Under the pieces are notes generated by a model. That model saw only the letters and a program-made list of their open reading frames with translations. It made no database searches and had not been told where the DNA came from. Source: Paraconiothyrium sp. Pb-2020 (Eukaryota; Ascomycota; Dothideomycetes; Pleosporales; Didymosphaeriaceae). Taken from it: a DNA stretch of 64,000 bases. The position numbers and the translations under genes were made by a program. The stretch covers positions 3,534,001 to 3,598,000 of the forward strand of contig JAJUBI010000002.1 in the NCBI GenBank assembly GCA_022419385.1, in the 5' to 3' direction. Every line of letters starts with the position of its first letter. Positions within the stretch are counted from its first letter, which is position 1. Shown one piece after another: positions 11,852 to 21,782 of the stretch.

Positions 11852-12832
11852 TTACTTGAGCTTTTTCCAGAAAGCCGTGATGGCAACAGCTACTTCCGGC
11901 ACGCTTTCCCTAACAACGCCATGTCCAGCGTTGGGGACAACCACCACGTTTGTAATGCCGACATCTTTCAGAGCCTGTGCGCTCACTATGTCATCCAATT
12001 CGCCCAGGACAGCCAACGATGGTATTCCAGTAAGTGCCGCCTCGGCGAAAGTAACTTGGTTGTCAAAGACACCGCCGTCCCGGATTATTCCAAGAACAGA
12101 AGCCGAATGTCCTGAATGTTCACGTAACTGCCATGCCTTCAGCGCCGGTGCGACAACCTGACCCCTTGCAACTCTGTCCTCCCAGTCCTTCGGCACAACC
12201 AGCTCGCCGCCTTCAAGCCACCTATGCACCCACTTTTGTGCTGCAGTCTCGTCGCCACCACCGCGCACATGTCGCTGGTCTTCAGCATTTAGCCATGACA
12301 ACTGCATGAGCCCCGCTGGTGCAACAAGAGTGAAGCTCTGTACTCTTGCCGAGCGCGAAACAACATACGCGGGCGACAGCGCTCCGCCGAAGGAGTACCC
12401 TATAAGGTGGACGGTAGGCCATTTCAGCTGGTCCAACAGTGCATCTATCAGGTCGTGGAACAGACTTGGTTCATGCGGAGCGATAGGTGTGTCGCTCAAT
12501 CCGTGGCCCCAGTGATCGAAGAGGACGAAGTGTGTATTCGGGAATGGGGCTTGCAAAGCGCGCGCCAGGGGAAGCAGGCCTAGAGCAGGAGTCTGGACCC
12601 CATGAATGAGTAACACGCGTTCAGGTATCGCCGATCCAGCACCAGATGCAGACGGAGGGAAATCGTAGTAAGCGGCTTTTCCATTGGTCGTGTGTAGATA
12701 ACTTGCAGGCGGTAGCAGAGTCCCAAAGGTGTTGGTGAAGGCTGATTCAGGTGGACCTGGGACTGATTGTTCCTTCGCACCGGATGCTTGTCCCGGACGA
12801 GGTAGGATAAGTTCTTTGGAGCTGAGAGACAT
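11852..12832 (-). CDS. Alpha/beta hydrolase (lipase/esterase/hydrolase fold)
   Basis: Intronless gene, 326 residues, with a complete alpha/beta hydrolase core. Visible are the oxyanion region LLIHGVQTPALG (HG motif, about residue 92-95), FDHWGHGLSD, the nucleophile elbow GYSFGG, an acidic residue in AVLGELDDIVSAQ, and the catalytic His in PNAGHGVVRE followed by a C-terminal helix. This is the layout of small cytosolic esterases, haloperoxidase-like enzymes and meta-cleavage-type hydrolases. About 60 residues before the core are low-complexity and polar, with no signal peptide, so a cytosolic location is likely. The triad is intact, so the enzyme should be active, but the substrate cannot be told from sequence. 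Confidence 0.85.
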   Translation of the reverse strand: MSLSSKELILPRPGQASGAKEQSVPGPPESAFTNTFGTLLPPASYLHTTNGKAAYYDFPPSASGAGSAIPERVLLIHGVQTPALGLLPLARALQAPFPNTHFVLFDHWGHGLSDTPIAPHEPSLFHDLIDALLDQLKWPTVHLIGYSFGGALSPAYVVSRSARVQSFTLVAPAGLMQLSWLNAEDQRHVRGGGDETAAQKWVHRWLEGGELVVPKDWEDRVARGQVVAPALKAWQLREHSGHSASVLGIIRDGGVFDNQVTFAEAALTGIPSLAVLGELDDIVSAQALKDVGITNVVVVPNAGHGVVRESVPEVAVAITAFWKKLK

Positions 12833-14238
12833 GATAAAGGGTGGATATACACTGGAGTAATTATTTTCGGTCTTGATGCGGCTGTGATGGTGTCTTGACC
12901 TGTAGCGCTATCTCGTGTAAGCGATAGGGCGCGCTAAAGGATCTGGCGTGCTTAGCAATTGGACGATGTCGCCTGCTAGATCTGAGAAACATCGACAACC
13001 GGTTGATGGAACCAGCACCTGTACCAACGGAATACGCATCCTCTCATCACGGCATGCTCGGCTTTGAGCGTTGTAGATCGCAAAACGGCCTCACGGTGTG
13101 GCGACACATCGCAAGGTGCGGTATAATTGAAGACGATATGAGATCGGTCTCTAACAAAGATTACTGCTCTCCACACACAGCCAACTTCGCATTCGCGTGT
13201 GGATTGACTTCTTCCCAGCCGTGTCACATCGGCCGGCATGGGTATGCTCATGGGGGCCGGTTGTGGAGGGATTCTTGACTTGGTGCTCTTGCTGTGCCTC
13301 GTCAGCGCAGAAGCTTTCCGTCCGAAAGAGGTATGCATTGGAACCTGCAAAGATGTGATAGATGCTGACGAGGCACAGCTAATCGCAGCCAGCGCGCTTT
13401 ACTGCAACATCGTTCTTGTCGTTGCGACTTTCATCTTCCTCAGACTATTGACCATCCTCAGCTACACGTACACGGAACACAACCAGTGTATTACTCCGGG
13501 AAGACGGTGATGCTGAATGGGCAGCGGTAGCGACGCGCATTTTCCTTGCTATGAACTGCTTATCCCCGGCCTGATCCTGGCTACCGGCCTGCCCGTATCG
13601 GCCCTCTGGATAAGATGCAAGAGGACCAGGCTCGCGACGAACGACCGGTCGGCACAGGAGGCGCAGTCAAACCGACAGAAGTGACAATAAGAGAGGGAAA
13701 TTGGACTTATATGCTCCTTGTTGGATGGACGGGCAGGCATCACCAGGGGTATCACTGATCAACCGGGGGCATGACCATTCGGGCGACTATCGATATCAAA
13801 GCGCCGTCAAGAACCTTGGAAAAAAGCTCGGACGAACAGTTGCTTGGGACCGATGCTAAATGACAACAGCCGGCCACCAGTTGCAAGAGTTCTTTGGAAA
13901 GTGTAATTTCGCCATCCTCCGCCAAGGTTAGCTTTGGCCCAAAACGCGATTCGCGCGCGAACGCTCAATGGTGGCTCGCGTGGGGTCTAACCGTCTTGAG
14001 AACTGTCACTCCTCGGGCAATTTTGACCCTGGACCCTTCGGCGCAATGCATGATAAAGTCACACTCCCCTCATGTTGGAGCTATTCTCCACCTTTCTTGG
14101 TCGTCGCTCTCGCGAAGTCGTTGTTCGTCACTCTTTATGCGGACTGCACTTCACAGCTATTTCTAATCATAATAATACAACCAACCACTACACTCCTTAC
14201 TGACTATAGCTAATATACAAACAAACGAACAAACAAGA
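12833..14238. other. Gene-free stretch of about 1.4 kb
   Basis: Promoter region between the divergent hydrolase (minus) and the GPI-anchored protein (plus). Overlapping open frames of 60-125 codons on both strands around 12976-13510 show no family motif. One (13238-13510, plus) has two hydrophobic segments but no homology I recognise. Confidence 0.35.
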
Positions 14239-15069
14239 ATGTCTCCAATCCTCTTGAACCTCTTGTTCGCGGCTGCTGCTACCGCGCAAGTGACTACTTC
14301 CATCTGGATGCCATCGCCGTACCAGGACGACACTCACATCGGATTCTACGCGTCTGTTGTCGGTGCCAGCGATGGAAAGACTACCCTGGCCCTCCAATTT
14401 GATAATAAGACCGATCTGGCCACTGCCGGATACGTCGTCGAGGACCAAGCCAACACGATGACTTTCTACGGAAGCAGCCGCTTCGAAAGTGTCACAACGA
14501 CTACTGAAGCCATGGATGGACCCGCACTCACCATCGCGTACGGTTGTCAAGAGACGAGCGCTCGGGGTGGCGCCAGTGTTGGCGCGTTGTGCCGCTTCGC
14601 GTCCGAAGGTCCAGCAGTATACTCGAGTGTCTGTGAAGGGTACTCCGACTACACAGACATATACACCAGCACCCAGGAAATCGTATACGGCGATGACTAC
14701 ACCGTTACTGAGACTACTACTATCGATTACCAGACCCGAATTCCTTCATACTGCAAGTCCGGTTCGACGCTGCCCGAGAGCGTAGTCGCGCATACATATG
14801 CGATTGAACAGGAGGAAATTGCCACGTACCAGGTCGTCATCACCGCCGGCGCTGAGAAATTGAGCGCTACGGCGAGGGCGATGCCATCCAACAGTAGTCC
14901 CGCACCCACTGGAACAGGCGCTTTCACGCTACACAAAGGCCAGAATGTTGTACCTACGGAGACAGGAAGTGCAGCGCCAGTGCAAGAGACGGGTGCCGCT
15001 GGAATGAACTTCCCACTCCATCCTGCTCTCGCAGGTCTAGGCGCTGCTGCTGTGGCTTTCTTACTATAA
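14239..15069 (+). CDS. GPI-anchored secreted cell-surface protein
   Basis: Intronless gene, 276 residues. The start ATG 14239 follows an A-rich leader (ACAAACAAGA ATG). Residues 1-16 (MSPILLNLLFAAAATA) are a signal peptide. The body has several Cys residues (about positions 100, 115, 134, 174) and many Thr/Ser, including TSTQEIVYGDDYTVTETTT. A Ser/Pro/Thr-rich linker (SNSSPAPTGTG) leads to a small-residue omega region (GAAGMN) and a terminal hydrophobic tail (LAGLGAAAVAFLL) with no basic end, the pattern of a GPI-attachment signal. The protein should sit on the plasma membrane or wall. I know of many similar Dothideomycete proteins without assigned function and do not assign one here. Confidence 0.85.
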   Translation: MSPILLNLLFAAAATAQVTTSIWMPSPYQDDTHIGFYASVVGASDGKTTLALQFDNKTDLATAGYVVEDQANTMTFYGSSRFESVTTTTEAMDGPALTIAYGCQETSARGGASVGALCRFASEGPAVYSSVCEGYSDYTDIYTSTQEIVYGDDYTVTETTTIDYQTRIPSYCKSGSTLPESVVAHTYAIEQEEIATYQVVITAGAEKLSATARAMPSNSSPAPTGTGAFTLHKGQNVVPTETGSAAPVQETGAAGMNFPLHPALAGLGAAAVAFLL

Positions 15070-16976
15070 GCATCGCAATCAGATTCTTTTTGTTCTTTTC
15101 GACTACGACAGTTAATGATATTCATGCACGAAGCGCGGAGTTTTGCCTTCAGTTGGGAAGGAATTGTATTGCAGCTGGAGAAGAGGGGCTAGCATCCGGG
15201 CTAGACGATGACTGTTGTTTGAAACCAAAGGAGGTCGGCTATTGGGGCTGGGAAAGGGCGGCTTGCTGTCTTGAAAGATCATATAATGAAGGAATAAGTG
15301 AGATACCCGCAGAAATGCACTGCAGCGATCGATGGATATGTGCATTGTCACCCCAACCATTACAGTATTTGTAAGGTCGTTACCCCGGTCTGCAAAAAAG
15401 ACACATCAATTTGTAAGCGCCGAAATGACGGCCTAATTTATTCCACCTACCCACTTTTTCTTAACTTGAGACCGAAGAAGTCTTTTAGGCGTACAGCGCA
15501 AAATGAGTCGCAGAATAGTCGCCTCTCGCCCTCTATGTAACCCAAAATCAGACATCCCAACATGCCCTCCTCGACTCCGTATCCGGCTTACCGTGGCAAG
15601 AATCCTTTAGACGCTCCTCCCTAAAGCCCCCCACAACACATCAATCCTCCACATCGTCTTTGAGATCAACGGGCCAGCGGAAGTACCCCATTTTCCCTTC
15701 AAACTGCTCCAATCTATGCGCCCGAGAGATAATTCCATCGCCCTGTGCAACATTGAGGATCGACTAGGAGAATGAAAAGAGGCACCACCCACCTACACAC
15801 CATCTCGGCCAAGAAATGCCCGCTTATTGCGCAAAGTCGTTCCACCGTACGCACCAAGAAGCGTAGGTTTACTATCCAACCCGCCGTGAAGCTAGCCCAA
15901 CGATGTGGAAGTATTATGTCTACCCTTCCCAGTATCAAATTACTCCCACCTCTTTGCGAGATACATGTACCCCCGGCAACCGGTGATCACGCGTCGAAGC
16001 TCATTCCCAGCATCCCCATGATAAGCAACAGCATCTTCTTAAGATACAAATCATGGCGTTCGCATTCCCTTGATACACTGTTGACAGAATGAGCATGTTG
16101 TCTGCCAGTCGCAGTGAACTTCGTCGGTTTGCACGACGGTGAATTGGACAGGCCGAAGAGAAGGAAGGCACTTTGCGTGTTGAGCGTCTTTATGGCGGAG
16201 AATACTTCGACAAGCGGGATGATTAGCTCGGGGCCATGCATGTAGAAGGTATCAATTGGAAAGCGGGAATCGGGTACGAATATGGAGGAGAAGCTGCAGC
16301 GTCGTATTTGAGGCTGGAACCTTTAGGTATCCTGATCTTAGTGGCAGAGCGCTTCTATAATCAAAAATTGGCGCTGGAAATTCGGTCACCATACGGATGC
16401 TTAAGAGTAAGTACAATCAAGAGAATCAAAAGATAGTGGTTGCACGTGAATCTCAGTTCAGCATAGTTTTCTTTTACCGCAAGGCTCTAATCTGACAACG
16501 TGAGTTATGGAAGAGTCTTAACTTGAATCGTTCCACGGACACTTGAATTTATGCTTATCAGGGGCCAAATCCAGAATTTCCCTCAAGATCTGGCGCCTGA
16601 GGCAGCCAGATCGGTCGTGTTTGGTCTCCTCATAACAGAACTTCCAGATTCTCTCGCCGCTGCCAAGGTAACACGCCCTGACAAGAGCGTGCAGCTGCTT
16701 CTTGTTCAGATTGGTTTTCTGTTACAGCAATGGTCAGCAGGATTCCTTGAGTGAGAACAAAGGATATTGCTTACGCATATCCTCTTTTCTGAAGGCTTCT
16801 TTCTTGCGGACAGTACGGCAGGCTTGAATATTATACATTGAGCTATCAATCTTACACATGAAGGAATATTTGAATTGAATATCAGAACTATAGCGTTTTT
16901 GGAGACTAGTAGATTTGTCGTCGGGCGAAGGACTTAGACACCGTTTCCACTAGCCAGACATACCTTGTCGAGGGTA
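15070..16976. other. Gene-free stretch of about 1.9 kb with one broken open frame
   Basis: No intact gene. On the minus strand, 16241-15714 is one frame of about 176 codons interrupted once by TGA (15989-15987). Its first part (MHGPELIIPLVEVFSAIKTL...) looks protein-like. I cannot name a family, and the opposite strand has a comparable open frame (15772-16092), so it may be chance. The rest holds the 3' end of the GPI protein gene and of the Cys-rich gene. Confidence 0.3.
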
Positions 16977-17809
16977 TCATCGGCGGAAGGCGATCCGGCC
17001 TGAGCGCTTTCGCCTGCTGTCCTCCTTGTCAACTTTGAACTTGTGGAAAATCTCCTCCAGCTCTGGGAAGAGAGTCTTCCAGTTCTGTCCATAGTACGCC
17101 GATAAGTACATATCCTCTTGCTTCTTGTTCATCCACTCACACTTCATCTGTATTAGCATCCGTTCCAATGTAAAAAATCAAGGAATCAAAGAGAATAAGA
17201 GCCTACATCATCGTCCTCCTCACCTGCACATACGGTCGAACACACCTCCGCATCGCCTGGTCGCGCCCTCCCACGGTACACGGCATCGCACACCGCCTTG
17301 CAATCGACGCACTTGTGGTCGCGCTTGCGTTTGGAGTCTGCCAGTATGATGGGATCCATGTGTATGGACAGGTAGTCTTCGATCTCATGCTTGTCAAGAG
17401 TGCTGATATAGGCGGTGTCTTCGCGGAAGAGACAGAGCGCTAGCAACTCGCGCTGCTTCTTGTCGAGGCACACAGACTTGACATGGCCTTAGCTATTGAT
17501 CATGTCATAACCAAAACGGGATAAGCAAGAATGAAAGAAGGTCCTGACAAGTAAGAGGAATCTTTCTAGGAGTGAACAGACCTTGTCATATCGGTCATCC
17601 CAATCGCCTGCACAAAGGTGTTGACATGCCGTAGCCTCATTGAGCTTCGGAGAGTAATTGCATAGGTAGTCGCAATTTATGCAGATCGAGGAGCCAGCAT
17701 CCAGAGCCCTTCTCATGGAGGGAAATATGGGTGCTCTTGTGACATTGTTGGGGGAGGCAAGGACCGAAAGGAAAAGGACCGCGATGGCCAAGAAAACGGC
17801 TTTGACCAT
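16977..17809 (-). CDS. Secreted cysteine-rich protein with two internal repeats
   Basis: Three-exon gene (17809-17582, 17476-17207, 17147-16977; 222 residues). ATG 17809 gives a clean signal peptide (MVKAVFLAIAVLFLSVLA). The mature part contains two copies of a Cys module. Copy 1 reads CINCDYLC...CQHLCAGDWDD, then an intron, then SVCLDKKQRELLAL. Copy 2 reads CVDCKAVC...CSTVCAGEEDD, then an intron, then MKCEWMNKKQEDMYL. Both introns are in phase 0 at the same place in the module. The spacing C-x2-C-x3-C ... C-x3-C-A-G is shared by both copies. The first intron (17581-17477) uses GTCTGT and the acceptor TCAAG; other acceptors leave a stop, so this join is inferred from frame. The C-terminus is basic (RRKRSGRIAFRR). 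No known family is recognised. Size, secretion and Cys content would allow an effector-like or antimicrobial-like role, but that is speculation. Confidence 0.7.
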
Positions 17810-18918
17810 CTCGACAGAAAGTGATCGAACTCTGAAAGGGCTTTGGATTTGGAGATGAGTCAGTCGGGGATGTAGAGGAGAAGATCTGAGAACAGAAGCA
17901 TCGCTATAGATAGGTCTCGAAAAGTGGATCTTGGTCAACGAACCAAAAATACAAGAAACTGCGGGATTGTGCTCCTCGTAATGCGATCTGCGTATAAGCA
18001 CTGGCTGATGGTAACAATATGCTTGACCGTGGCAATGCTTTGTTTAGCACATGGTACTCCACTGGCCACTTACTCCAGACTGTGGTGGAGCTTGCACGCT
18101 ATATGAAATCGTTGTCGAGCTTAGTACTCTCATTACCACTCATTGATCAGGATGAGGTGGGTCAAACCGACTCAATCGATGCGGGGGCGGGCTGCTCGCA
18201 ACTTTCAAGTGCGGGTGTGGAGCTCAACAGGTGTAGTCATCAACCCCGGCGCTCCTTGGTGGGATGCTGTCAGCGCATCAGGCGGAGCAATGCAAAAAGG
18301 CAAGCTTTTGAGCGCGCACCGCGCAGGTAGTCGTCGGTTCAGCGGATGGACTATTGTGGCACCACATGGGTGCGTGGCTATTGTAGCGATTGCAGTACTG
18401 GAGAACCTGCTCAGAATGAGCCCCTGAGAATGAGTGTTGAGGTTGGAGAAACGAAGGTGACGTGGAGCATCAGAGCCACAGTTGAGAGAATTCCAGGGGT
18501 TCACTTCTCAGACAGGAACTTCTGCTTTGGATCTGGGGAGCAGTTCGACTTTCGTCTACCATGTACGTGAGGATGATTTTCAGCTTGAGCAGCCTGCACC
18601 GGTAGGGTGTGAGTGGTCATGCAGGCGACACTTGATGAAAACCTCCATTATCATTGACGGCAAGGCTCGATCGATGCATATAAAAGGCATTCAAAGTCAG
18701 CCCGCTGCACGTGGTGATAATGCATCATGTTTTGTCCGCGCCCGTCATGCGGTCCCGCGCTGAAGTCAGTGTTGGGTCGGCACTTGAATGCCCCTCGGTG
18801 TCCGAGCTCGGGTCGGCCATGTGCCCCTCCACGTTTCATGGGCGGCAGCCCCGCGCTGCGAACTTTCTGCTCAGGACTACAGCGACTACTACATCACCAC
18901 AACACATTCACATTCACA
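17810..18918. other. Divergent promoter region, Cys-rich protein / adenosine kinase
   Basis: About 1.1 kb between divergent genes. The part next to the kinase start (CATTCACATTCACA, about 18906-18917) looks like a typical fungal 5' leader. No coding motif is seen. Confidence 0.4.
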
Positions 18919-20120
18919 ATGGCCAAGGGAAACTTCGAACTTCTTGCACTGGAGAACCCTCTCCTTGACATTCAGGGCATTGGGTACGTTCCTTCCACAA
19001 CAATTGGTGAACGACGGCAGGAATCTTCTGAAACTGACGCCATCCCGCAGTGACGAGAAGCTGCTTGAGAAGTACGGCCTGAAGGCCAACGATGCCATCC
19101 TCGCTGAGGAGAAGCACTCTGGCCTCTACGAGGACCTGATCCAGAACCACAACGCCGTGCTCATCGCCGGCGGAGCTGCCCAAAACTCTGCCCGCGGTGC
19201 GCAGTACCTCCTCCCCGAAGACTCCACGGTATATATTGGCTGCGTTGGCAAGGACAAGTATGGCCAGACGCTCGAGGAGATCAACAAGAAGGCCGGCGTC
19301 AAGACGCTGTACCGCTACGATGAGAAGGCACCCACCGGCCGCTGCGGTGTCGTCATCACCGGCCACAACCGCTCGCTATGCACCGATCTTGCGGCCGCCA
19401 ACCTGTACAATGTCGACCACTTGAAACAGCCCGAGGTGTGGAAGTATGTTGAGGGTGCCAAGGTTCTCTACGTTGGTGGATATCACTTGACTGTCTCTGT
19501 GCCCGCCATCTTGGCCCTGGCTGAGCACGCTGCCGCAAATGACAAGGTGAGCATGAGCACCCACGTGCCGGAAATGGCTTGCTAACAGGAGGCAGACCTT
19601 CGTTCTCAATCTTTCCGCTCCCTTCATCTCGCAATTTTTCAAGGATCAGCTTGACTCTGTCATGCCTTACGTTGACATCCTTATTGGGAACGAGTCTGAG
19701 GCGGCCGCATACGCCGAGTCCCATGACATCGCGTCAAAGGACGTAAAGGAGATCGCTAAGGAGATTGCTAAGCTTCCCAAAAAGAATTCCAAGAAGGAGA
19801 GAACCGTTGTTTTCACCCAGGGCACTGACCCCACCATCACCGTCACCGGATCTGAGGCTGCCGAATACCCCGTCCACGCCATCAGCACAGACAAGATCAA
19901 CGACACGAACGGAGCCGGGTACGTGACGATGTTTCCTCATTAGGGAACGACATGCTAATTTGCGTATAGTGACGCTTTCGCTGGCGGTTTTCTCGCCGGT
20001 ATCGTCTCCGGTGACAACCTCAAAATTGCCGTCGACAAAGGCCAATGGCTAGCAAAGTTGAGCATCCAAGAGCTAGGCCCTTCATACCCGGAGCCTAAGC
20101 AGACCTACACGTCTAGCTGA
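18919..20120 (+). CDS. ADK1: Adenosine kinase
   Basis: PfkB/ribokinase-family enzyme that phosphorylates adenosine to AMP with ATP. It recycles adenosine released by the methyl cycle and so supports SAM-dependent methylation. Exons are 18919-18983, 19051-19546, 19596-19918 and 19970-20120 (344 residues, the normal length). Visible motifs are the N-terminal GNPLLD-like segment (ENPLLDIQGIGDEKLLEKYGL across intron 1), GGAAQNSARGAQYLL, IGCVGKDKYG, the internal LYVGGYHLTVS, and the catalytic PfkB signature NGAGDAFAGGFLAG with its Asp, rebuilt exactly across intron 3. Intron 2 lies after AANDK and its acceptor is chosen to give TFVLNLSAPFI. All introns are 49-67 bases. The protein should be cytosolic. 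The call is secure. Confidence 0.97.
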
Positions 20121-20890
20121 GCGCTTAGCAGGAGAGCGTAAAGCTCGTGTATTTCAACAATCTACGAGAGCGCATCGACACAGAGTCGACTTGCTTGTGA
20201 ACCAGGTCGATTGAGCCGACTTCAACATCCCAAGGCGCGTGGGATTATGGCGTGGCTATAGATGGATAGCAACGGCCGTTCAACAGCTATCGGCACTGAC
20301 AACAGGCGCAACGTGCCTGAAAAGCAAATTAAAAAATACCCTTTTGCAAAAAGATCCACGCTTCTTGATGCGCGACCACATTCTGTCCTTGCAAATTGAT
20401 TTATGCATCTGCGACATGCCGGACATCTGCCATAATTTTCTTCTCCCGCATCGCGAGATCTATAGGCAACAGTTTGACTATATGCAATCGCATCTCAGAC
20501 GCATAGTTTCCCTTCAACAACTATATAACCTTGCCACGCCCTCATAGCGGTCCTCGAAAGTGTGGCTCGTCTTTGTGGTGTCCAGCGTTGACTACGCTGA
20601 AGGACAATTCTTGTAAGACCTTCAGCCTAGCAATCCTATATAACAAATCAATACGCGTGCTGGCACACCGCTCTTTCAACAGAAACTTATAATGCATGTA
20701 AACACTGGCTTCTGAGTTTTTCGAGGTCTGAGGCCTTCGCTCGAATTGCGCAAAGGAAGCCCTGACGCAATATCACATATCGCTCTGAAGCGGAGTATTA
20801 CAGTCTTTTCGAATCACTTCGCAGCGTCTTCAAGTATGCCGGGCACAAATTTTCCCTCTTTGACGACATTGAAGGATTCCCTCCCCCGGG
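20121..20890. other. Gene-free stretch after adenosine kinase
   Basis: Downstream region of the kinase. A weak protein-like reading (SLFESLRSVFKYAGHKFSLF, about 20.8 kb) directly precedes the CorA-like relic and may be its eroded N-terminal part. Confidence 0.35.
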
Positions 20891-21450
20891 CAGCCTTTTC
20901 ACTACCTCGTCAGCAGCTGCTCGTTATGGCAATCGAATTTGCACTTCCTGGCCGCTGAAGCCCGTACCATAGCTTACCGCGATAGCCACATTCAAAAGAT
21001 ACAGCCGAAGACAAACTCGACCTTGAGCGCCAGGACTTTGATTACCTCCACACCTTCGTCACCGCAACCTTGAAGCGACATTGTCCTAATTTACCAAAAT
21101 ACCTACTCAGCCTCCCCGAACTTTGGAAAGATAACAATATCTGCTCCTATCGCAGGGCTCCAATCATCGATTTAGGGCAACCATCGCATTCTCGAGGACC
21201 TATATCACTTGCAGGTCTGCTTGTTCGACACATGTCTGCTCGTTGGGGTATATCTCCTGCTCTCGGTTGTCACAGGAATATTCGGGATAGAGTTGAAGCA
21301 AACGACTTATGGACCACTACGGTGGTGATAATACTCGCAGTGGCTGTGTTTACGGTGGCGATATATCATGCACGGAGGGAGGCGGAACAGATTCCGGGAA
21401 GTAAGAGAGGCAAAAGAGCAAGAGACTGGGGAGTGGAGGTGAGAAAGTAG
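20891..21450 (+). pseudogene. Relic of a fungal CorA-like (Mg2+ transporter-type) protein
   Basis: Pieces of one protein appear in consecutive order but in alternating frames. Piece 1 (about 20891-20985) reads SLWQSNLHFLAAEARTIAYR. Piece 2 (about 21001-21160) reads DTAEDKLDLERQDFDYLHTF and TLKRHCPNLPKYLLSLPELW. Piece 3 (about 21190-21290) contains VGVYLLLSVVTGIFGIELKQ, matching the first CorA membrane helix with its G-M-N-like end. Piece 4 (about 21300-21450) reads NDLWTTTVVIILAVAVFTVA, the second helix, then a basic tail. Frames go 2,1,2,1 (position modulo 3), and piece 3 is preceded by an in-frame TAG. The order of an LW.S.L..LA.EAR segment and two C-terminal helices is what I know from ankyrin/CorA-like proteins of filamentous fungi. 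The intact gene is gone, or the assembly has indels here. Confidence 0.5.
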
Positions 21451-21782
21451 ACGAGGTCAGCGAGATGAATGGTGGAGTCCGAGGTATGGAAGGAGAAATA
21501 AAGTAGTCGGATTTATGTGCGTGCAGAGTTTGTAAGTCTCCTGTGTTTCAACTCCTCAGTCAATTCCTGTCCTGTTGGACACTACATTGAAAGCTCCGCT
21601 GCATGTAAAGACAGCCAAGGATTTATCAAGTTTCAGAGTCTTTGCCAGCAGCGGATGTCTGACCCCCAAGACGAGACTAAGAAGGTTTCTAAAAGCATCA
21701 CATCATGGAACTCGTTGACCTATTCGGCTTCGATAGGAGGAAGAGTTCACAGCAGGAATGTACCATTTTCAAGGGATGCGCA
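21451..21782. other. Short gene-free stretch between convergent units
   Basis: Holds the 3' ends of the CorA-like relic (plus) and the ZZ-finger gene (minus). Nothing further is seen. Confidence 0.4.

Noticed and set aside
13238..13510. Small hydrophobic open frame that could be a membrane protein
   Set aside because: Comparable open frames exist on the other strand at the same place, and there is no recognisable family or signal peptide.
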